Program-made: the position numbers and the translations under genes | Part shown: in pieces, positions 36,270 through 45,832 of the stretch | Position numbering within the stretch: the stretch's first letter is position 1 | Layout: every line of letters begins with the position of its first letter | Notes under the pieces: generated by a model | Seen by the model: only the letters and a program-made list of their open reading frames with translations | Database searches by the model: none | What the model was told of the DNA's origin: nothing | NCBI RefSeq assembly: GCF_030296675.1 | Contig: NZ_AP027736.1 | Span: 1,798,001 to 1,862,000 of the forward strand | DNA: 64,000 nucleotides | Reading direction: 5' to 3' | DNA from: Demequina sediminis | Lineage (GTDB): Bacteria; Actinomycetota; Actinomycetes; Actinomycetales; Demequinaceae

Positions 36270-36299
36270 ATGTTGACGATAACATGTTGACGGTAACAT
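36270..36299. promoter_or_regulatory. Two overlapping LacI-type operators upstream of galT
   Basis: ATGTTGACGATAACAT (36270-36285) and ATGTTGACGGTAACAT (36284-36299), both imperfect palindromes of the TGTTnACGnTAACA form, sharing two bases. They lie 28 bp upstream of the galT ATG, where binding would block transcription start or elongation. Similar to the araD-side site at 34707-34722. Confidence 0.65.
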
Positions 36300-36327
36300 G
36301 CACCCACCGACTCATGACGGAGAGCCG

Positions 36328-37503
36328 ATGAGCCCCGAGACACTCACCCCCACCCCGACCCCCGGCTCCGGCCCTGCGCACGGCCCGATCAGCGACCCCG
36401 CGGTCCGGGTCCTGCGCGACCGCCTCGCCGACGGCCGCGAGCTGCTCTACTTCGACGACGCCGACACGACCCTTGCTCCCGAGCGCCGCCGGGACCAGCG
36501 CGACCTCGCTCCCCGTCCCGCCACCGCGGCGCTACGCCAGGACCCGCTCACGGGCGAGTGGATCACGGTGGCCGCCGCACGCCAGAACCGCGTGATGCTG
36601 CCGCCCGCCCACCTCGACCCGCTCGCGCCGCAGACTCCGGACAACCCCTCGGAGATCCCGGACCGTTACGACGTCGCGGTGTTCGAGAACAAGTCGCCGT
36701 CGTTCGGCCCGGCGGGCGAGCTCGACGCCTCCCTCGAGGGCGTGGGTCTCGAGCGCGCCGCGCAGTCTGCGGGACGCTGCGAGGTGGTGTGCTTCAGCCC
36801 GGAGCATGACGGCTCGCTCGCCACCCAGACCCGTTCGCGCATGCGCACCGTGATCGAGGCGTGGGCGCACCGCACTGCGGAACTGTCCGCCGTGCCCGCG
36901 GTGCGCCAGGTCTTCCCGTTCGAGAACAGGGGCGAGGCGATCGGCGTGACGCTGCACCACCCTCACGGTCAGATCTACGCCTATCCCTACGTCACCCCGC
37001 GCACGCAGCGCCTTCTCGACTCGATCAGGACCTACGGGCCGTCGCTCATGGCGGACGTGCTCGACCGCGAGGCGAACGGCCCGCGCGTGCTCATCGCCGG
37101 GGAACACTGGACGGCGTACGTGCCGTTCGCCGCGCGTTGGCCCGTCGAGATCCAGATGATGCCGCACCGCGACGTGCCGGACCTCGCACACACCTCGCTG
37201 GCCGAGCGCGCGGAGCTGTCGGGCATCTACCTCCGCCTGCTGCGCGGCATCGATGCCAGGTACTCGACGCCCACGCCCTACATCGCCGCGTGGCACCAGG
37301 CCCCGGTCGACACCACGTCCGGCGTTCGGCTCATGCTGCAGATCACCAGCCCGCGACGCGCGGAGGACAAGATGAAGTTCCTCGCAGGCTCGGAGGCCGC
37401 CATGGGAGCATGGGTGGCAGACATCCCGCAGGAAGATCAGGTGAGCGCGCTCCGCGACGCGATCGCTCGAGCAGACGACGAGCAGCCCGTGGAGGCATCG
37501 TGA
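36328..37503 (+). CDS. galT: Galactose-1-phosphate uridylyltransferase
   Basis: 391 aa. The catalytic His motif HHPHGQIYAYPY is present, along with FENRGEAIGVT and AFENKSPSF-type VFENKSPSF and the late WHQAP motif. Transfers UMP from UDP-glucose to galactose 1-phosphate (Leloir pathway). Start at ATG 36328 is chosen for its GGAGAG ribosome site; ATG/GTG codons inside the operator are less likely. Stop overlaps the galK GTG start. Confidence 0.95.
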   Translation: MSPETLTPTPTPGSGPAHGPISDPAVRVLRDRLADGRELLYFDDADTTLAPERRRDQRDLAPRPATAALRQDPLTGEWITVAAARQNRVMLPPAHLDPLAPQTPDNPSEIPDRYDVAVFENKSPSFGPAGELDASLEGVGLERAAQSAGRCEVVCFSPEHDGSLATQTRSRMRTVIEAWAHRTAELSAVPAVRQVFPFENRGEAIGVTLHHPHGQIYAYPYVTPRTQRLLDSIRTYGPSLMADVLDREANGPRVLIAGEHWTAYVPFAARWPVEIQMMPHRDVPDLAHTSLAERAELSGIYLRLLRGIDARYSTPTPYIAAWHQAPVDTTSGVRLMLQITSPRRAEDKMKFLAGSEAAMGAWVADIPQEDQVSALRDAIARADDEQPVEAS

Positions 37504-38666
37504 TCGACATTCCCTCGCCCGAATCCACCGCACGCGCATTCGAGGAGCGCTACGGACGCCGCCCCGACGGCGTGTGGTCGGCCCCCGGCCGCGTCAACCT
37601 GATCGGCGAACACACCGACTACAACGACGGCCTCGTGTTCCCCTTCGCGATCGAGCGTCGCACGTGGGCCGCGGTCGGCATGCGCGAGGACCGCCTGCTC
37701 ACCGTGCACTCCGGCGCGATGCCCGAGCCCGCGCAGGCGTCGCTCGACGCGCTCGACCCGAGCGAGTTCGACGGCTGGAGCGCGTACGTGTTCGGCGTGG
37801 TGTGGGCGATGCGCGAGCGCGGCGTGAGCCTCGACGGCCGCGTGGGCGTCGACATCATGCTCACCTCCGACGTTCCGCTGGGCGCCGGGCTGTCGTCGAG
37901 CGCCGCGATCGAGTGCGGCGTGGCGCTCGCGCTCAACGACCTGTGGGACCTGGGCCTCAGCCGCCGCGAGCTCATCTGCGTGTGCCAGCTCGCGGAGAAC
38001 GGTGCCGTGGGCGCCCCGACCGGCAACATGGACCAGACCGCGTCGCTCATGGGCGAGGCCGGCCACGGCGTCCTCATCGACGTGCGCGCCGAGACCGCCG
38101 AGCCCGTGGCACTGCATTTCGCCGATGAGAACCTCGAGTTGCTCGTGATCGACACCCGGGTGCACCACGAGCACGCGACGGGTGGCTACGGCGCTCGCCG
38201 CCGCTCGTGCGAGGAAGGTGCCGCCGCGATGGGCGTGCCCTCGCTGCGCGACCTGTCCGAGTCCGACCTGCCGCGCGCGGCCGAGGTCCTCGACGACGAG
38301 ACCTTCCGCCGCGTCAAGCACGTCGTGACGGAGAACGCCCGCGTCGCACGCACCGCGCAGGTGGTCCAGGCGGACGGCCCGCGCGCAATCGGTGACCTGC
38401 TGGTGCAGTCGCACGCCTCCATGCGCGACGACTTCGAGATCTCGGTGCCCGAGCTCGACCTGGCCGTCGAGACCGCGCTGGCCAACGGAGCGATCGGCGC
38501 CCGCATGACCGGCGGCGGATTCGGCGGCGCGGCGATCGCGCTCATCGACGTGGGGCGCGCGGACGAGGTCGGCGCCGCGATCGAGGCGGCCTTCGCGGAC
38601 TCCGGCTTCACCGCTCCTATCATTTTCGTGGTCAACCCCGCCGCTGGCGCCCACCGCGATCTCTGA
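37500..38666 (+). CDS. galK: Galactokinase
   Basis: 388 aa, GHMP kinase. Galactokinase signature GRVNLIGEHTDYNDGLVFPFAI, ATP-loop PLGAGLSSSAAIECG, and C-terminal motif GARMTGGGFGGAAIALID. Phosphorylates galactose at C1. GTG start overlaps the galT stop (GTGA), showing tight coupling. Length standard. Confidence 0.96.
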   Translation: MIDIPSPESTARAFEERYGRRPDGVWSAPGRVNLIGEHTDYNDGLVFPFAIERRTWAAVGMREDRLLTVHSGAMPEPAQASLDALDPSEFDGWSAYVFGVVWAMRERGVSLDGRVGVDIMLTSDVPLGAGLSSSAAIECGVALALNDLWDLGLSRRELICVCQLAENGAVGAPTGNMDQTASLMGEAGHGVLIDVRAETAEPVALHFADENLELLVIDTRVHHEHATGGYGARRRSCEEGAAAMGVPSLRDLSESDLPRAAEVLDDETFRRVKHVVTENARVARTAQVVQADGPRAIGDLLVQSHASMRDDFEISVPELDLAVETALANGAIGARMTGGGFGGAAIALIDVGRADEVGAAIEAAFADSGFTAPIIFVVNPAAGAHRDL

Positions 38667-38712
38667 CGCCCCGCGTCACTCCACCCCGCATCGTCCCCAC
38701 TCAAGGAGGAAC

Positions 38713-39687
38713 ATGTCCTGGCTTGTCACCGGCGGAGCCGGCTATATCGGATCCCACGTGGTCCGCTCTCTGCTCGACGCCGGCATCGCGCCGGTGGTGC
38801 TCGACGACCTCTCGAGCGGCATCGAGGCGTTCATCCCCGAGGGCGTGCCGTTCGTCAACGCGTCGATCCTCGACACCGATGCCGTCGCTGCCGCCCTCAC
38901 CGAGCACGGCGTCGTGGGCGTCATCCACTGCGCGGGCTACAAGTACGCGGGCGAGTCCGTGAAGTACCCCGTTCACACGTTCCGCCAGAACGTCGAGGGA
39001 ACCGGCTGCCTGCTTGAGGCCATGGACCGCGCGGGCGTGACGCGCCTGGTGTTCTCCTCCTCGGCGGGCGTCTACGGCACCCCGCCCACGGACGTCGTAA
39101 CCGAGTCCACGCCCACCAGCCCCGAGTCTCCGTACGGCGAGTCCAAGCTGATCGGGGAATGGCTCATCCGGGACCAGGTGCGCGCGACCACGATGGCCGG
39201 CGCCCCGCTCGCCGCCACGAGCCTGCGCTACTTCAACGTGGTGGGCTCGGGTTACGCGGACATCTACGACGCCTCGCCGCACAACCTCTTCCCCAAGGTC
39301 TTCTCCGCGATCCAGGCGGGCAAGGCCCCACAGGTCAACGGCACCGACTACCCGACCCCGGACGGCACGTGCATCCGCGACTACGTGCACGTGAGCGATC
39401 TCGCGGCGGCGCATGTGGTCGCGGCGCAGCGCCTCGACGCCGGCGATGCCCTCGAGCCCGTCTACAACCTGGGCTCCGGCGCGGGGACCTCGGTGCGCGA
39501 GATCGTCGACGCGATCGTGGCGGCGACCGGCACCGACATGGCGCCCGTCGAGGGTCCGCGCCGCGCGGGCGACCCGGCGATCATCGTCGCCGACGGCGTC
39601 CTTGCCACGCGAGACCTGGGCTGGGCGATGCGCCACGACGTGACGCAGATGGTCGAGAGCGCCTGGGCGGCACACCCCAAGGGCTAG
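38713..39687 (+). CDS. galE: UDP-glucose 4-epimerase
   Basis: 324 aa, extended SDR. NAD-binding GGAGYIGSHVV, catalytic Ser in FSSSAGVYG and YGESK (YxxxK), plus LRYFNVVGS. Interconverts UDP-galactose and UDP-glucose, completing the Leloir set with galT and galK. A 46-bp gap separates it from galK and contains a GCATCGTCCCC motif directly before the AAGGAGG ribosome site. Confidence 0.96.
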   Translation: MSWLVTGGAGYIGSHVVRSLLDAGIAPVVLDDLSSGIEAFIPEGVPFVNASILDTDAVAAALTEHGVVGVIHCAGYKYAGESVKYPVHTFRQNVEGTGCLLEAMDRAGVTRLVFSSSAGVYGTPPTDVVTESTPTSPESPYGESKLIGEWLIRDQVRATTMAGAPLAATSLRYFNVVGSGYADIYDASPHNLFPKVFSAIQAGKAPQVNGTDYPTPDGTCIRDYVHVSDLAAAHVVAAQRLDAGDALEPVYNLGSGAGTSVREIVDAIVAATGTDMAPVEGPRRAGDPAIIVADGVLATRDLGWAMRHDVTQMVESAWAAHPKG

Positions 39688-39718
39688 CCGCGCCCCTGCG
39701 CTGCGGCTCTGTCTCGCT

Positions 39719-39872
39719 GCGGCTCCGCCCATCGAGGTGGCTCCGCCACACGGATTCGCGGCTCCGCCCGTCGAGGCGGCTCCGCCACACAGGTCCCGGC
39801 GTGTCGTCGGCGAGTCGCGCCCGCGGAGGCCGCTGAGGGCCGATGCCGGGGTGGCTTGTGTGGCGGAGCCGC
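39719..39872. repeat. Dispersed element family 2, copy 3, with a 39-bp direct repeat
   Basis: Two 39-bp direct repeats (39719 and 39758), each carrying GCGGCTCCGCCC and GGCTCCGCCACAC, run into an inverted-repeat element: GCGGCTCCGCCACAC at 39776-39790 and its complement at 39858-39872, span 97 bp. The interior is the reverse complement of the 2286-2384 interior with a few changes (GGCATCGGCCC, GCGCGACTCGCC, GACACGCCG). It sits between galE and a converging remnant gene. Confidence 0.8.
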
Positions 39873-39897
39873 GGGGGTTCCGCTCTGGTGGACGTCG

Positions 39898-41241
39898 CTA
39901 GTCGAGCTGGTCGAAGCGGTACAAGAACGCCGCCATCGCATCACGCGTGATGTCCGCCAACGGACGGAACTCCTGACCTGCCGGCGTCGACCAACCCGTG
40001 CTGATCCCCTCCGCAGCAAGCCACCCAATCGCCACAGCATGCTCCGAACCCTCCACATCCACGAAGGACACGGGAGGCTCGACGGTCGCCGTCGCGCTCG
40101 TAATCGAGCCCGCGGTGAAGCCGTCGGCGGTGGCGGCGACGCGCACCGCGAGCTCGGCACCCACCGCCGAGGCAGGGGCCTCGTACGTGGAGTCCTTGCC
40201 CACGACGTCGCCGTCGAGCAGCCACTCGAAGGCGAGGGCGGCATCGGCCGGATCCGTCTCGACGGTGGCCGTCACGGCCGTGCCGGTGGTCACCCGCGCG
40301 GGCAGTGCCGCCTCGACGCCCACCTGGCGCGTGATCGCGACGGTCGAGGACTCCGTGACGGAGCCATCCGCGGACCGCACGGTGACCGTGGCGACGCCGC
40401 CGTTGTCGCCGCTCGGCTGGGTCACGGTGACCCGCGCCTCGCGGTCGACCGCGACCGCGGACACCGTCGGGTACTGGGCGCCCACGCTCGTCGCCTCGTA
40501 CTCGGTGACGTCGCGGTCGAAGCCGTCGACCTCGACGCCATCCACGCGGAGCGTGGCCAGGCCGGCCTCGGCGGCAGGGCTGGGCGCCAGGGCGCCCACC
40601 TCGACCTCGGAGTCCACCATGTGGGTGTTCGGGAAGGCGTTGAGCACCACGCGCAGCGCGTCGCCGCGCACCGGCTCGAACGTCTCGCCGATGACGGGAG
40701 CCCCGCCAGCTGTCGAGTTGCTGAGCGTGATCGCGCCCAGCCCCGGCACGGTCTGCCAAGCGCCGTCCGCGTCGCGGTACTCGATCGCGGTGGTCTGCGC
40801 CCAGCTCGACATGTTGCCGTCGGCGTAGAAGGAGACGGCCACGCTTCCGAGGTCGCGCATACCCGCGTACTGGTACGTGAGCGTGTCCTGGAGGGGCTTG
40901 TTGCTGCCCACCCAGTTCGACCAGCCCTTGTCGTTCTGCACACGGTTGCGCGTGCGGTCCACGGGGTATCCGGACTCGGTGGAGGTCGCGGACGCCGTCG
41001 TGGTCGAGTCGGGGTTGATGTTAACCAGCGTCGACTCGGTGATGAGCACCGTCAGGCTCGCGTCGAGCGCACCCGATGCGGTCTGCGCGGCGCCGGACAC
41101 GGTGACCTCGCCGGGAGCGGCGAAGTCCTGCGCGTCGACGGAGGTCGGCGCGGCGTCCTGCACGCTCGCGAGCGGGGCGCCCGCGAACACCGTGACGGAG
41201 GTCGGGTCGGTCACCGTGCGCGAGTCCACCGCCCCTCCCGG
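39898..41241 (-). pseudogene. C-terminal remnant of a large secreted protein with S-layer homology domain
   Basis: The frame gives ~447 residues with no signal peptide or start that suits an exported protein. It holds a discoidin-like segment (NDKGWSNWVGSNKPLQDTLTYQYAG, SVAVSFYADGNMSSWAQTTAIEYRDADG), an Ig-like repeat (ATLRVDGVEVDGFDRDVTEYEA... GGVATVTVRSADGSV), a second Ig-like domain, and an S-layer homology segment (FVDVEGSEHAVAIGWLAAEGISTGWSTP... ITRDAMAAFLYRFDQ). Such tails belong to large cell-wall-bound glycosidases; the catalytic part would have been upstream and is missing. Continuity upstream of 41241 is lost. Confidence 0.6.
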
Positions 41242-41347
41242 GACCTGAGGCCCTTGGCGCCACCCGCGCATCGTCGCTAGATTGCGCCCAGCCGCGCATG
41301 CGCGCGGCACGCCGACCCGGCGAATCCCGCGTGCGAAGGAGCGATGC

Positions 41348-42702
41348 ATGAGCATGTTCACCTGGAAGCTTCACGGAGACGGGCGGTCCGTGCGGCAGGG
41401 TGAGGCCGTCGCCCCCGACGAGCGCCTCACGTACCCCCGCACGATCGGCATCGGCGCGCAGCACGTGCTCGCCATGATGGGCGCGACCCTGCTGGTCCCC
41501 GCGCTCACGGGGATGCCCGCCTCGACCACGATGTTCTTCAGCGCGATCGGCACCGCGCTGTTCCTCACCATCACCCGCAACCGCGTGCCCAGCTACCTCG
41601 GGTCCTCGTTCGCGTTCCTCGCGCCGCTCGCGGCGGCGGGCGTCACCAGCGCCAACGCCCCCTCGACGCCGCAACCATTTCTCGCGGGCTGGGAGGCGTG
41701 CTGCTCGCGGGCGTGCTCCTCGCTCTCGTGGGCGTCGTGGTCCACCTCGCGGGCGCCACGTGGATCGAGAAGGCGATGCCGCCCGTGGTCACGGGCTCGA
41801 TCGTCGCGCTCATCGGTCTCAACCTGGCGGGCGCGGCGCGCGGCCAGTGGGAGGCGAGCCCGTGGACCGCGCTCGTGACCCTCACGTGCGTGCTGGTCGC
41901 CATGGTCGCCTTCAAGGGCTTCCTGGGTCGCATCGCGGTTCTCGTGGGCGCGCTCGTCGGCGCGGTGTTCGCGGCAATTCGCGGGGAGTGGACCACGGCG
42001 CTCGACTCGCTGGGCGGTAAGTCCCCCGTCGAGTTCATCGGCGACGCCGCGTGGTTTGGACTGCCCGAGTTCCACACGCCCACGTTCGACGGCTCGGTGC
42101 TGGTCGCGTTCATCCCCGTCGTGCTCATCCTCATCGCGGAGAACATCGGCCACCTCAAGTCCGTCACCGCGATGACCGGCCGCAACCTCGACCCCGAGAC
42201 GGGCCGCGCGCTGTTCGCCGACGGACTCGCGACCACCGTCGCCGGCCTCGGCGGCGGATCGGGCACCACGACCTACGCGGAGAACATCGGCGTGATGGCC
42301 GCGACCCGCGTCTACTCGACGCTCGCGTACTGGGCCGCGGCGGGGGTCGCGCTCGTGCTGAGCCTCGTGCCCAAGTTCGGCGCGATGGTCGCCGCGATTC
42401 CCGGCGGCATCCTGGGCGGACTGTCCGTCCTGCTGTTTGGCCTTATCGCGATCCTGGGTGCGCGCATCTGGGTCGAGAACAAGGTCGACTTCACGCGTCC
42501 CGTGAACCTGGTGACCGCCGCCGTCGCGCTGATCGTCGGCACCGCGGACTTCACCGCCCACGCCGGCTCGATGGTCTTCAACGGCATCGCGCTGGGCTCG
42601 ATCGCGGCCCTCGCGATCTTCCACGGACTGGGCTGGGTCGCGCGCCTGCGCGGCGCCGAGGAGGTCACCCCCAACATCGCGACCGTTCCCGAGGACCTGT
42701 AG
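41348..42702 (+). CDS. NCS2 family uracil/xanthine permease (apparent frameshift at 41658-41662)
   Basis: About 451 aa once one C is restored in the C5 run at 41658-41662, giving SANAPLDAATISRGLGGVLLAGVLLALVGVV without a break. NCS2 features: N-terminal IGAQHVLAMMGATLLVPALTG, the QxxNE-like VVTGSIVALIGLNLAG region, the TM8 motif ILIAENIGHLKSVTAMTGRN and GLGGGSGTTTYAENIGVMA. Twelve to fourteen helices. Proton-coupled nucleobase uptake, probably uracil. Good GAAGGAG ribosome site. Confidence 0.9.
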
Positions 42703-42710
42703 CCCTGGGG

Positions 42711-42754
42711 GACGATGCCCGGGCCGCCCGCCGCGCGTGGGCGACCCGGGCATC
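42711..42754 (+). terminator. Terminator hairpin after the NCS2 permease, built on the GACGATGC motif
   Basis: GATGCCCGGG (42714-42723) pairs perfectly with CCCGGGCATC (42745-42754), with an inner CGCCC/GGGCG stem. It starts nine bases past the permease stop, and its left arm overlaps a GGGGACGATGCC motif. Confidence 0.6.
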
Positions 42755-42776
42755 GGCGCGCCTCTAGCCTGGTGGG

Positions 42777-42992
42777 ATGGAACCCTTCGCCTTCACGCTC
42801 GGCACCCAGGTGCGCACCTTCAGCCTCGAGGACGATGGCGCGACGATCGTCATCACGACCACGGACACCGCGCGCCCCGACGCGCCGCCGCACGTGGGCT
42901 ACGAGGTGTGCGAGTCGGATGCCGAGGCCGAGGGCGTGTTGAACAAGTTCGTGCACGACCTCGCGCGTCAGGGATGGACCGAGCTGGGGTAG
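42777..42992 (+). CDS. Small conserved hypothetical protein
   Basis: 71 aa, soluble. Beta-strand-rich start (FAFTLGTQVRTFSLEDDGATIVITTTD) followed by a helix (EGVLNKFVHDLARQGW). Codon use supports a real gene. No family recognised; converges on the GH1 gene with a 9-bp gap. Confidence 0.6.
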   Translation: MEPFAFTLGTQVRTFSLEDDGATIVITTTDTARPDAPPHVGYEVCESDAEAEGVLNKFVHDLARQGWTELG

Positions 42993-43001
42993 GCGACGCC
43001 C

Positions 43002-44236
43002 CTAGCTCCTCCTGCTGGCCGCCGCGACCCTGCCCAGCCACGCGGCGGACGGCTTGGGGCTGCGCGCGAAGCTGACCGGATCCACCGCGACCAGGCCGAA
43101 CGCGGGCTCGAAGCCCATCGCCCACTCGAAGTTGTCGAGCAGGCTCCACGCGAAGAAGCCGCGCACGTCCGCGCCCGCGTCCATCGCCTCGCGCAGCGAC
43201 CGCAGCGACCGCGTGTAGTACTCGATGCGCTCGGCATCGTCCTCGGTCGCGACGCCGTTCTCCGTGACGATTACGGGCACGCCCGCGACGCGCGACGCGA
43301 GCAGCACGGACCGGCCGAGCGCCTCGGGCGTGAACGGCCAGCCCATCTGGGTGACGCGCTCGCCCGGCGGCACGGGCAGCAGCTCACCCGCGGCATCGAC
43401 GTGCTCGGTGAAGTAGGTCTGGATGCCGATGAAGTCGTCGTCGCGTGCCGTCTCGAGGTACTGGCCCGCCGTGAGCCAGCCCAGCTCGCCGCGCGGCCCG
43501 TCTGGCCCGAGGTCGCTCACGCGGACACCCGCGCTCTCGCGCGAGCCGTCCTCGTGCAGGACGGTGTCGGGCAGCGCGAGCGTGAGGCCGATCGGGAAGT
43601 CGCCCGGCCCTCGGCGCAGCGCCTCACGCGCGGCCTCGTGGGCGGCGCGCATGTGGAGGGACGATGCCCGGAAGCCGTCGAGGTCTCCCGGTCGCCCGGG
43701 CGGGAAGATCCCTCCCACGTAGCCCGCGTGCGTGACGACGTTGGGCTCGTTGATGGTGCACGCGAGGTCGATCTGGTCGCCCAGGTGCTGCGCCGCGATG
43801 TCCACGAAGCGGGCGAAGCGCTCGACCACGATCGGGTTGGCCCATCCGCCCTGCGCGGCGAGCCAGCGCGGGGTCGTGAAGTGGTGAAACGTCACGGCGG
43901 TGCGCAGACCCATGGCGTGCGCGGCGAGCAGCATCTCGCGGTAGTGCTCGAGAGCGGCGATCGAGAACTCGCCCTCGGCGGGCTCGATGCGGCTCCACTC
44001 GATGCTGAAGCGATACGCCTCGAGTCCGGCGGCCCGGACGAGCGCGAGGTCCTCGCGCCAGCGGTTCCACGAGTCGCATGCGTCGCCGCTCGACTCGCGC
44101 GTCCCGCTTCCCGGGGTGTGCTCGAAGTCCCACCAGTCGTTGCCGACGTTTCCACCCTCGATCTGGTGCGCCGCGGTCGCGGTCCCCACATCCAGCCCGT
44201 CGGGACGGGGCCGAACTCGAAGGTGTCGTGGTCCAT
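43002..44236 (-). CDS. Beta-glucosidase/glycosidase GH1 (apparent frameshift at 44184-44187)
   Basis: About 411 aa after adding one base to the C4 run at 44184-44187: PVPTGWMWG then continues TATAAHQIEGGNVGNDWWDFEH. Acid/base Glu in CTINEPNVVTHAGY; nucleophile Glu in PVIVTENGVATEDD; the GH1 N-terminal FxxGxATAxxQxEG signature is recovered across the frameshift. No signal peptide; cytoplasmic hydrolysis of beta-linked disaccharides. ATG 44236 with GGGAG ribosome site. Slightly shorter than the typical ~450 aa. Confidence 0.9.
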
Positions 44237-44273
44237 GGTGCGCTCCCTTGCTGGCAATCCGGCTCGATCCAGG

Positions 44274-44624
44274 CTAACTCCAGCCCAGTTCGTGCAGGCG
44301 CGCGTCGTCGATCCCGAAATGATGTGCGATCTCGTGCACCACGGTGACCGCGACCTCCTCGCGCACGTGGTCGGCGTCCTCGCACATCCGCAGCGTCGGG
44401 TTCCTGTAGATGAAGATGCGGTCGGGGAGGTCGCCGCCCCACAGGTCGCCGCGGTCGGTGAGGGCGACGCCGTCGTAGAGACCCAGCAGGTCGGGGTCGT
44501 CGCCCTCGGGCTCGTCCTCCACCAGGATCACGCAGTTGTCGACCATCTCCAAGAGCTCGTCGGGGATCGAATCGAGGGCGTCGTCGACGGCCTTCTCGAA
44601 GTCCTCACGGGTCATCTCCACCAT
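44274..44624 (-). CDS. Minimal zincin-type metallopeptidase family protein
   Basis: 116 aa from ATG 44624; ATG 44615 (MTREDFEKAV) fits homologues equally well. Zinc motif VVHEIAHHFGIDDARLHELGW is a textbook minimal zincin (HExxHxxGxxD) signature. The upstream half is acidic (DNCVILVEDEPEGDDPDLLGLYDGV). Small cytoplasmic family common in actinobacteria; natural substrate not known. Confidence 0.87.
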   Translation of the reverse strand: MVEMTREDFEKAVDDALDSIPDELLEMVDNCVILVEDEPEGDDPDLLGLYDGVALTDRGDLWGGDLPDRIFIYRNPTLRMCEDADHVREEVAVTVVHEIAHHFGIDDARLHELGWS

Positions 44625-44719
44625 GGCTCGATGCTAGGCGCGAGAGGCGATTGGTGTTTTCCCGGCGGAGACACTATTCTTCTCTAGGTCTTCGACGCAC
44701 ATGCACCACGCGTGGATGA

Positions 44720-44792
44720 GCCCTCATCGTCTAGCGGCCTAGGACGCCGCCCTTTCACGGCGGTAGCACGGGTTCGAATCCCGTTGGGGGTA
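44720..44792 (+). tRNA. tRNA-Glu (anticodon TTC)
   Basis: 73 nt, CCA not encoded. Acceptor GCCCTCA pairs with TGGGGGT using two G-T wobbles; anticodon loop CTTTCAC gives TTC; T-arm GGTTCGAATCC is normal. Confidence 0.95.
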
Positions 44793-44852
44793 CGAGGTCG
44801 GGTTCCAGATGGTCTAAACTTCATACGTCTTGCTCGCGTTTGCGAGTCTCAA

Positions 44853-44926
44853 GGCCCTGTAGCGCAGTTGGTTAGCGCGCCGCCCTGTCACGGCGGAGGT
44901 CGCGGGTTCAAGTCCCGTCAGGGTCG
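44853..44926 (+). tRNA. tRNA-Asp (anticodon GTC)
   Basis: 74 nt, no encoded CCA. Acceptor GGCCCTG with CAGGGTC; anticodon loop CTGTCAC gives GTC; T-arm GGTTCAAGTCC. It follows tRNA-Glu by 60 bp, as in many actinobacteria. Confidence 0.96.
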
Positions 44927-44935
44927 CGACACGTG

Positions 44936-44956
44936 GGCCCCTTCAACGAAGGGGCC
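44936..44956 (+). terminator. Rho-independent terminator after tRNA-Asp
   Basis: GGCCCCTTC, loop AAC, GAAGGGGCC, then TTACGTTT. It ends the tRNA-Glu/tRNA-Asp transcript. Confidence 0.8.
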
Positions 44957-44990
44957 TTACGTTTCACAGTAGGGAGACGTCTCTACGCCA

Positions 44991-45066
44991 GGCTCTGTAG
45001 CTCAGTTGGTAGAGCGCACGACTGAAAATCGTGAGGTCACGGGATCGACGCCCGTCGGAGCCACCA
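44991..45066 (+). tRNA. tRNA-Phe (anticodon GAA)
   Basis: 76 nt including encoded CCA. Acceptor GGCTCTG with CGGAGCC; anticodon loop CTGAAAA gives GAA. The T-loop reads ATCGACG rather than the usual TTCGA-type sequence, so position 54 is A and not T. Confidence 0.95.
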
Positions 45067-45070
45067 GCAA

Positions 45071-45095
45071 GGCCCCCGGATCCCGGGGGCCTTTT
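45071..45095 (+). terminator. Rho-independent terminator after tRNA-Phe
   Basis: GGCCCCCGG, loop ATC, CCGGGGGCC followed by TTTTGCTTT; starts five bases past the tRNA CCA. Confidence 0.85.
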
Positions 45096-45302
45096 GCTTT
45101 GCCGGGGACGATGCTCGCACCGGCCCCGCCATGCCCGTGTCGGCGACCCGGACACCAGTCGCGGATCACGATTCCGGGGGCGCGTGATGCCCATGTCCAC
45201 GTTAGGGGCGACCGCCGTCGCCGTCGCAAGTAGTCCCGGCGCGACCGACGTCGCGGCCGAGGGCAGGAGCCTCGGCGTGTCGCTCCTTCTCAAGGATGAC
45301 CG

Positions 45303-45509
45303 ATGCGTGTGACTCTCACCCGCCGCCGACTGGCCGGCATCCTCCTATGCGTTCTCGCGCTCGGCATCCTTGTCGGTGACGGGATCGCCCGCGCCGCCGG
45401 CTGGGACGGACCCGTCACGGCGCAGTTCATCGGTGCGATGATCGCGTTCATCGGAGCCGGGTTGACCGCGGCGGACGCCACCATCGCTCGGTCGAACGGG
45501 CACGAGTGA
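45303..45509 (+). CDS. Small two-helix membrane protein
   Basis: 68 aa. A basic start (MRVTLTRRRLA) is followed by two hydrophobic segments (GILLCVLALGILVGDGI and FIGAMIAFIGAGLTAA). Its TGA overlaps the GTG of the next small frame (GTGA). No family assigned. It is the first gene of a region (45.2-48.4 kb) with smaller, less typical genes. Confidence 0.5.
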   Translation: MRVTLTRRRLAGILLCVLALGILVGDGIARAAGWDGPVTAQFIGAMIAFIGAGLTAADATIARSNGHE

Positions 45510-45646
45510 GTGCACCACCTGCGGGTATCAGCACCCGCTGGCTGTGCCACCGCACCGACAACGGGACTCTGGCGTGGCTGGGGTATCTGCGCCTGGACCC
45601 GCACTGGCACGCACGAGCACGTGTTGCTACATACGGGGGAACCTAG
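45506..45646 (+). CDS. Possible small protein coupled to the preceding gene
   Basis: 46 aa from a GTG that overlaps the previous stop. Reads SAPPAGISTRWLCHRTDNG then TLAWLGYLRLDPHWHARA, which has the look of a real Trp/His-rich peptide but matches nothing I recognise. Support is the GTGA overlap only. The rest of 45647-45832 shows no gene. Confidence 0.3.
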   Translation: MSAPPAGISTRWLCHRTDNGTLAWLGYLRLDPHWHARARVATYGGT

Positions 45647-45832
45647 GCTCAGACGCTCCGGTCAATCAATACTGCTCCGAGCACGCCGTGAACAGCCATC
45701 CGCGTCGATCTATGCACCTTCCAAGCCCCCTTGGCTCATCTAGACCTGAGCACGCAGGCGTTTCCCGCGTGCCTTATGGCGACGCCGCAGAGGCGTCACG
45801 TCTGTGTTCGAGTGCTGCAACTGACAGCGCGC

